Shown: in pieces, positions 9,283 through 14,318 of the stretch
Numbering within the stretch: the stretch's first letter is position 1
Layout: the number at the start of each line of letters is the position of its first letter
Assembly (NCBI RefSeq): GCF_937881195.1
Contig: NZ_CALGFC010000004.1
Location: 1-17,016 of the forward strand
Length of the DNA: 17,016 bases
DNA from: an uncultured Methanobrevibacter sp.
GTDB taxonomy: Archaea; Methanobacteriota; Methanobacteria; Methanobacteriales; Methanobacteriaceae
Reading direction: 5' to 3'
Notes under the pieces: model-generated
What the model saw: only the letters and a program-made list of their open reading frames with translations
Database searches by the model: none
What the model was told of the DNA's origin: nothing
Program-made: the position numbers and the translations under genes

Positions 9283-9982
9283 TATCTTTACCTACTTTAT
9301 AATAACTTTGGTTAGATATTTTTATAGGCTTCCCATTTTCTTCATAGTAATACTCAATATAAGAAGTTACTATTCTCTCATTATTCATAAATCCTGGAGA
9401 TTTGATAGTCCCATATTTCTTTCCAGACTCTATTAACAGATTTGAATCAGTGGGAACAACACTTTTAATTGAAATGCCTTCATTATTGATAAATAATTCT
9501 TCGATAGAAAATAAACCGTCTCCAACAAGTTTAAAATTAGCAATACATTCACTAACACCTAAAAAAGGAGTATAAACGGATTTATGATTAGAAATTAAAT
9601 CAAAAAGTTCTTTCATTTTCTTTTCATCTTTAAGACACACATAAATTCTATACTTTACATCTTTTAAAAATTCAGCTCGAACTTGAGTTCTTTTTCCTTG
9701 CTTATTAATATCCGACAGAATCCAACCCTCTTTAGTGTTAATATAATTTAAATTCATTCTAAACTTTTTAATTGGGTTTAAAATAGCGATACTTATCTTA
9801 CTATTATTTTCATTAAATAAATCATAATAACTATCTCTTTCAAGACCAAGTATTGCTGCAATAATACCCGAAATAGTAGTTCTACTTGGAAATGGATAAG
9901 ATATGGTAGATGTAGCAGTATATCCTTTTCTAAAATAAGCATGATTTGCCCAAATATCAAAGACCAAAGCATTTTTAGTCAT
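9266..9982 (-). CDS. cas5: Cas5 (type I-B), Cascade subunit holding the crRNA 5' handle
   Basis: Cas5 caps the crRNA 5' handle in the Cascade complex and contacts Cas8b and the first Cas7. The 238-residue protein begins MTKNALVFDIWANHAYFRKG and has the conserved PFPSRTTISGIIAAILGL segment at about 30-47, diagnostic for Cas5 of the Csh type. I chose the ATG at 9982 over the GTG at 9991: GGTGA at 9988-9992 then sits 5 bases upstream as ribosome binding site and overlaps the GTG. The gene starts 9 bases after the cas7 stop and overlaps cas3 by 17 bases. In type I-B it is not the processing nuclease, since cas6 is present. Confidence 0.95.
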   Translation of the reverse strand: MTKNALVFDIWANHAYFRKGYTATSTISYPFPSRTTISGIIAAILGLERDSYYDLFNENNSKISIAILNPIKKFRMNLNYINTKEGWILSDINKQGKRTQVRAEFLKDVKYRIYVCLKDEKKMKELFDLISNHKSVYTPFLGVSECIANFKLVGDGLFSIEELFINNEGISIKSVVPTDSNLLIESGKKYGTIKSPGFMNNERIVTSYIEYYYEENGKPIKISNQSYYKVGKDNVLFF

Positions 9983-9991
9983 TGGATTCAC

Positions 9992-10960
9992 CTATAAAGT
10001 TATTTCTTCAACATCAACAGAAAGATTTTCAATTTCAGATTTTAAATCTTCAATATTTTCAAATTTGAGATTTGAATCTATTTTAACATGAATTTTGTTT
10101 ATTTTATCTTTATTTTCATCAATTAAAGTTAAAATATTATCAATATTCAATTCATAATCATTAATACTTCTAATCTGCTTATCATTATCTAAATTATGGG
10201 TTAAAGATACTTGTTTATCTAAATCACCAATAAAATAGTTTTCTTCATTATATTCTATTTGAATCAGTAATCTTGGAACTTGGCCAAATTTAGAACGAGA
10301 AATTAAATTTTTTGTTCCATTCCAAATTCCATCAATTAGCAAATTAACATCTTCATCAGTCAAATAAGTAGATTTTGCAGCTTTTTCATTAACAATTCCA
10401 TAAAAACCTATTAAAGAGTAAGGAAGAATATATTCTTCTCTGAAAGTAGCTTGAGATTTTCCTTTGCCTGATGCAAAAGCTCCTGTTCCTTTAATATGAT
10501 TAATTTCGACTTTATGTAATGACCTACCTAGTCTAAATTGTACAGGACCAGTTAAAGTGATTGAACCAGTTTGTTTCTTTTTGCCTATTTTAACATCTAA
10601 TGGAATAGTTGCTCCAAAAAGCCTCACATCAATACATTTTTCTAAAATATTAGTTTTCATAGAGTTTTTAGCTTCTTGAATATTGGAATACCCTTTTTCA
10701 TCATCTTTTTTGTCAAGATAATCTTCAGCTCTTAACTTAGCATCTTGAATTATTCCTTCATCATCTTTAACTTCTTTAACAAATAGTTCTTGATTTTTAT
10801 ATTCCGCTAAATAATCTCTTATTGTTCTTTTAAGACGAACATCAGTTACAATATTTATTTCAGTTTCTTCATCTAATCTTGGCTTATTATCATCTAAAGG
10901 ATCCCCATTTGGATTAGCATCTGCAATATCATATAAAAACAAAATTTCTGACCTGTTCAT
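9992..10960 (-). CDS. cas7: Cas7 (Csh2), Cascade backbone
   Basis: Cas7 subunits line the crRNA spacer in several copies. The 322-residue protein shows Csh2 family features: DANPNGDP at 14-21, DVRLKRTIRDYL at 40-51, DVRLFGAT at 111-118, GPVQFRLGRSLH at 138-149 and a glycine/alanine-rich loop GTGAFASGKGKS at 158-169. A clear GGTGAT ribosome binding site stands 4 bases before the ATG. It is preceded by the only sizeable gap of the operon (94 bases after cas8b), which could help make the most abundant subunit at a higher level; that is inference. It is followed closely by cas5. Confidence 0.96.
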   Translation of the reverse strand: MNRSEILFLYDIADANPNGDPLDDNKPRLDEETEINIVTDVRLKRTIRDYLAEYKNQELFVKEVKDDEGIIQDAKLRAEDYLDKKDDEKGYSNIQEAKNSMKTNILEKCIDVRLFGATIPLDVKIGKKKQTGSITLTGPVQFRLGRSLHKVEINHIKGTGAFASGKGKSQATFREEYILPYSLIGFYGIVNEKAAKSTYLTDEDVNLLIDGIWNGTKNLISRSKFGQVPRLLIQIEYNEENYFIGDLDKQVSLTHNLDNDKQIRSINDYELNIDNILTLIDENKDKINKIHVKIDSNLKFENIEDLKSEIENLSVDVEEITL

Positions 10961-11054
10961 ATTATCACCATCAATTAAATTTATTTAAATTCATTATTAT
11001 GTAGCATTAGTTCATTTTTTAAGATTATTAATTTATTTAAAAAAGATTAAAAAA
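10961..11054 (-). other. 94-base gap between cas8b and cas7
   Basis: This is the largest spacing inside the cas operon. It is nearly all A/T and holds an 8-bp inverted repeat (TTTTTTAA at 11015-11022, TTAAAAAA at 11037-11044) and a smaller one at 10978-10991 (AATTTA-TT-TAAATT), then the cas7 ribosome binding site. It may contain an internal promoter or mRNA processing site, but nothing distinguishes it from A+T-rich background. Confidence 0.3.
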
Positions 11055-12908
11055 TTATTCTTCAATAGAAATTAATCCTTCTATATCAACCTTTTTCTCA
11101 TTTTTATATAGTTTACTTAATGTATAACCAAGAGTAAAGTAAAAACTAGTTTCATCACGAGTTAATTTCCAGTTATTATTAGCTTCAAGCAAATTTTTAG
11201 AAATTTCTACTTCTAAATCACCATAGTAATTACTTTTGTATTCAATTAATTTATTAAGTACTAATGGGTAGAGTTTTTGAATCTTTTTCTCATCTAAAGA
11301 TAAACCCCAAAGTTTATTAGTAAATGGAGTTGATCCTAACTCTTTGAATTGAATATAAACCAATTTATTTGTAAGTACACCAAGTAAAAAACTTGCTTTT
11401 TTAGCATGAGTATCTAATTCTTGCAACAGATTTAATAATTTATTGGTTGTTTCATCATTATTCTCATTATTAACATTTTCATCCACAATATCACCATTTA
11501 AGTTTAAATTTAATTTTTTTAAAATTTTAAATAACATTAAAGTTTCTATAGCTAAAATTTTAACAATATACTCATTATCATTTCTAAAAATAGTTCTAAT
11601 TTTCTTCATTGCATAATCTAAAATAAAATCAAAATTAACTTTATTTCCACTAAAAATAGAATTAACTAACTCAATATAATATTTAGTATATTCACTATTA
11701 TAAAAATCTCTTAAAAATCCAAACAACCAATTATTTTTATCTACAGTATTATAATCTCTCTTTAAATTATACAATTCTAAAAAATTGCCTTTATGATCTT
11801 TTTTAAATATTTCTTTAACAATATCTTCTTGAAATATGGGAGATTTTAATATTTCTTGTTGAGATAGTCTTAAATGGTTAATCCAAGATGGAGTAATACT
11901 TTCAACATTTCCCAGTATGTTAAATGCACTATTAGTTTTCTCATAGAAAAAGAATTTAAATTCAACAAGGTTATTCAATTCTTCAAGATCTTCTATGAGT
12001 TCATCCTCTCTTGTAGCTATTGTATTATAATAACTCAATGTTTTATCAACATCTTCGATATAATAATCAAATATCTCATCTATTAAATCATCTTTTTTAA
12101 ATAAAAATTTAGGAATAGCATAATATCTTAACCCAAATTCATTGAAAGATAAATATTTGTTTACAAATTTATTTCCTGCTTCTAATTTTATTGCACAATC
12201 TAAACAGATTGGAATCATTTTCCACTGATTTGAAGAATTTAAATCCTGAATGTTTCCTGGTTTATCTACTGTTGAAAATGAAAAACCAGTGGCATTTGCA
12301 ACAAGACCCATGACTTCTTTATTTTCTCCACATAATAAACATTGGCCTTCACCTTTCATTAATGGACCATTTGATTGTTTATAGTACTTTTCACTGGATT
12401 TATTTTTTAAAACATCTTTAAAAAAGTCAAAATCTCCTAAAAAATTAATTTGACCTTTTTCTTCAATAGAAATTGTTAATAAAATATTTGATTTTGAATC
12501 AAGCCCTTCTTTAGATTTTAAAATGTCTTCTTTAATTTTATCTTGATTTCTATCTATTTCTTGATAAAATTGACTAATACTTAAATTACTATTTATTTGA
12601 CTTTTTTCATTCTTTTTAAACCAGCCTAAAAACTTATTTTTAAATGTTTTATCAACATCCGTAATTAAACAAGAAGGCATTATATTAGCTCCACTTGAAG
12701 GACCTTTCTTGTATAAATATAAATGAGCATCATCATTGATATATTCTTTAATTTTAACTTGATTATATATAATTTGATTATTCTCATGTTTAAATTGGAC
12801 TAAAATAACAGAAGATATTTTTTGATTAGTAGTCAATAAAAGATCTGAATCTTCAAGTCCTTCTTTTTCAATATATGTTCTTCCAAGTTCATATAATGCA
12901 TTTAACAT
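11055..12908 (-). CDS. cas8b: Cas8b, large subunit of type I-B Cascade
   Basis: Cas8b is the large Cascade subunit, expected to read the PAM and help recruit Cas3. Identity rests on position (between cas6 and cas7), on the 617-residue length, on the family-like start MLNALYELGRTYIE, and on a zinc-ribbon-like pair CLLC (190-193) and CLDC (235-238), typical of Cas8b/Csh1 and TM1802-type proteins. VANATGFSFSTVDKPGN lies between the pairs. The ATG has GAGGAAG upstream and starts one base after the cas6 stop. A low-complexity Asn-rich stretch (around 464-474, VDENVNNENND) interrupts the C-terminal half. Cas8 proteins diverge fast, so the subfamily label (Csh1 or TM1802) is less certain than the role. 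Confidence 0.9.
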   Translation of the reverse strand: MLNALYELGRTYIEKEGLEDSDLLLTTNQKISSVILVQFKHENNQIIYNQVKIKEYINDDAHLYLYKKGPSSGANIMPSCLITDVDKTFKNKFLGWFKKNEKSQINSNLSISQFYQEIDRNQDKIKEDILKSKEGLDSKSNILLTISIEEKGQINFLGDFDFFKDVLKNKSSEKYYKQSNGPLMKGEGQCLLCGENKEVMGLVANATGFSFSTVDKPGNIQDLNSSNQWKMIPICLDCAIKLEAGNKFVNKYLSFNEFGLRYYAIPKFLFKKDDLIDEIFDYYIEDVDKTLSYYNTIATREDELIEDLEELNNLVEFKFFFYEKTNSAFNILGNVESITPSWINHLRLSQQEILKSPIFQEDIVKEIFKKDHKGNFLELYNLKRDYNTVDKNNWLFGFLRDFYNSEYTKYYIELVNSIFSGNKVNFDFILDYAMKKIRTIFRNDNEYIVKILAIETLMLFKILKKLNLNLNGDIVDENVNNENNDETTNKLLNLLQELDTHAKKASFLLGVLTNKLVYIQFKELGSTPFTNKLWGLSLDEKKIQKLYPLVLNKLIEYKSNYYGDLEVEISKNLLEANNNWKLTRDETSFYFTLGYTLSKLYKNEKKVDIEGLISIEE

Positions 12909-12909
12909 A

Positions 12910-13626
12910 CTACTTCCTCACATTATTTATCATTCCAAATCCCAAAGAATTTTTTTCACCTAAACCAGTGTCTAATAAGAATTTATAAAGTTTTTTATTA
13001 TTTTTTTCATTATTAAAATCCTTTTTTTCTAAATTTTTCCATAGTGAACCAATTATAATAAAATCATTTTTATTCTTATTCAATCGTACCGAAACTTCTT
13101 TTGAAAACTCAAATGAATCAAACAAATTATCATCCGTCTGGTAATCATCATCATAAAAAGCATTGTATTTTTTTATTGCATTATCTTTTATTCTATTAAA
13201 AAAGAAATCAAAATCTTGATTTTTTCTAAAAGAAAAATAAGTATTTGTTTGATTATTTTCATATAAAACAATAGGAGTACTAGAAATAAACCTGTTATTT
13301 TGACAAGAATCAAAAATCTTTAAATTTTTAATAATCATTTTATACTTCCCTAAATAAAATTCATCGATAGATTTTAAGCTGTGATATATAGTTTTAATAA
13401 ATTTTGAATTAGGAGAACTAATTATAATAGATTTTGACTTACCTTTTTCAAAATCATTAACAGGAAAAATATTAGAAAAATTAAAAAATTTAAATCCATT
13501 AATACTATGAAAAGAAGAAAAACGAGTATGTTTCAAAATATTATAAATAAAACCTTGAATTGTATATTTATCAATGTTATAATAATTAAAATTAGACATA
13601 GGTTCAAATGCAAGCATAATTCTCAT
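12910..13626 (-). CDS. cas6: Cas6 (type I-B), pre-crRNA processing endoribonuclease
   Basis: Cas6 cuts the array transcript inside each repeat, here predicted to leave the ATGGAAAC handle. The 238-residue protein begins MRIMLAFEP, as Cas6 proteins do, and ends with the hallmark glycine-rich loop GLGEKNSLGFG at 221-231. Histidines at 33 and 40 (LKHTRFSSFH) lie where Cas6b enzymes carry their general acid/base residues; which of them acts is not decidable here. I preferred the ATG at 13626 to the GTG at 13635, because TGTGAT then lies a few bases upstream and the protein starts at the conserved MR. It is the first gene of the operon and ends one base before cas8b. The probable promoter lies about 115 bases upstream. 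Confidence 0.95.
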   Translation of the reverse strand: MRIMLAFEPMSNFNYYNIDKYTIQGFIYNILKHTRFSSFHSINGFKFFNFSNIFPVNDFEKGKSKSIIISSPNSKFIKTIYHSLKSIDEFYLGKYKMIIKNLKIFDSCQNNRFISSTPIVLYENNQTNTYFSFRKNQDFDFFFNRIKDNAIKKYNAFYDDDYQTDDNLFDSFEFSKEVSVRLNKNKNDFIIIGSLWKNLEKKDFNNEKNNKKLYKFLLDTGLGEKNSLGFGMINNVRK

Positions 13627-13676
13627 ATATATCACACATAAAATATTTAATTATTCAATAATTTCTTATATTCATG

Positions 13677-13696
13677 GTTTATTAAGAATATTAAAC
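13677..13696. repeat. Imperfect palindrome upstream of cas6
   Basis: GTTTA at the left end pairs with TAAAC at the right end, with two more pairs inside (7 of 10 possible). It lies 50-70 bases upstream of the cas6 ATG. It also shares GTTT, ATTAAG and TTAAAC in order with the CRISPR repeat, with deletions between them. Both likenesses could be chance in such A+T-rich DNA. Confidence 0.3.
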
Positions 13697-13716
13697 AATT
13701 AGCGCTATTATGAATC

Positions 13717-13730
13717 CCTAATTTATTAGG
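13717..13730. promoter_or_regulatory. Palindromic candidate operator of the cas operon
   Basis: CCTAAT-TT-ATTAGG is a perfect 6-bp inverted repeat. An overlapping second palindrome, ATTAG-GA-CTAAT, spans 13725-13736. They stand between the probable TATA box (13742-13749) and the expected start of transcription near 13720, where a bound repressor would block RNA polymerase. No regulator gene is in the window. Confidence 0.45.
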
Positions 13731-13739
13731 ACTAATTTG

Positions 13740-13755
13740 TTAATATAAATTTTAC
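13740..13755 (-). promoter_or_regulatory. Probable BRE/TATA promoter of the cas operon
   Basis: The minus strand reads GTAAAA followed by TTTATATTAA, a good match to the archaeal BRE plus TATA arrangement. Transcription would start about 25 bases downstream, near 13720, leaving a leader of about 95 bases before the cas6 ATG at 13626. Confidence 0.5.
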
Positions 13756-13805
13756 TTATAATACTATAATTATAAATCTAATAAAAATAAGTCCTAAAAT
13801 TTTAA

Positions 13806-13843
13806 TTATAAATAATTATAAGATTAATCTAAATTATTTATAA
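13806..13843. repeat. 12-bp perfect inverted repeat enclosing a 10-bp palindrome
   Basis: TTATAAATAATT (13806-13817) and its exact complement AATTATTTATAA (13832-13843) enclose AGATTAATCT (13821-13830), itself a perfect palindrome. Both are A+T-rich, but the nesting is notable. No transcription unit ends here, since the flanking genes diverge, so a binding site or cruciform is more likely than a terminator. Confidence 0.55.
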
Positions 13844-14243
13844 ATTTTTACACTTTTTTTATATACAAATTTATATAACTTTCTAATTGAATATCAATAT
13901 CATATATTATTGTTTATTTTATATATAAATATTAGTGTATTAATTTAAGTTGTATTATTAAATAATTGTATTTTAAATAAAAAAAGGATTGTTAAAAATA
14001 TATTTAACACAAAATAAGTTAAGACCAAGCAAAGATATAAAAACTAAAGTAATAAAGAAATAATGAAAAAAGAAGTAATAATCCCCATAATAAAAAAAAT
14101 ATACTCAAAAATACTAATGAAATTACCAACCACCCCCAACTTTTTTAAACCCACCAAAAAGTAATCTTTATTAATATAGTTTAATAAAAATTAAAAAAGA
14201 AGTTTAAAACCTAATTTTATATTTAATGAATTGATTAAAAATT

Positions 14244-14251
14244 CTATATTT
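14244..14251 (+). promoter_or_regulatory. Candidate TATA box of the helicase gene
   Basis: CTATATTT follows an A-rich stretch (ATTAAAAATT), as a BRE would. Initiation near 14272 would leave about 47 bases before the ATG. A further TATA-like sequence lies at 14215-14224. Weak evidence in A+T-rich DNA. Confidence 0.25.
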
Positions 14252-14318
14252 AAACAAGATTGAAAATGAATATTAAAAATCATAGTATAACTAATAAATA
14301 GACGAAATATTGATTCAT

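Larger units (their letters stand above)
13627..14318. other. Divergent intergenic region, cas operon / helicase
   Basis: This 692-base stretch separates the minus-strand cas6 from the plus-strand helicase gene and is strongly A+T-rich. It holds the probable cas promoter with palindromes (13717-13755), a long inverted repeat (13806-13843), a 7-bp hairpin TGTTAAA/TTTAACA (13990-13996 and 14003-14009), and a C-rich-codon stretch (about 14060-14164) unlike its surroundings. I see no convincing gene, tRNA or structured RNA. Small open frames here (33 codons at 14063-14164 plus strand; 47 at 13945-14088 minus strand) lack ribosome binding sites. Confidence 0.6.

Noticed and set aside
11874..12086. 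70-codon plus-strand frame opposite cas8b
   Set aside because: Antisense shadow of a well-supported gene, with no recognisable protein features.
13945..14088. 47-codon hydrophobic minus-strand frame (starts MGIITSFFHYFF)
   Set aside because: A+T-rich DNA readily gives Phe/Ile/Leu-rich frames; no ribosome binding site precedes it. A small membrane toxin was considered but not supported.
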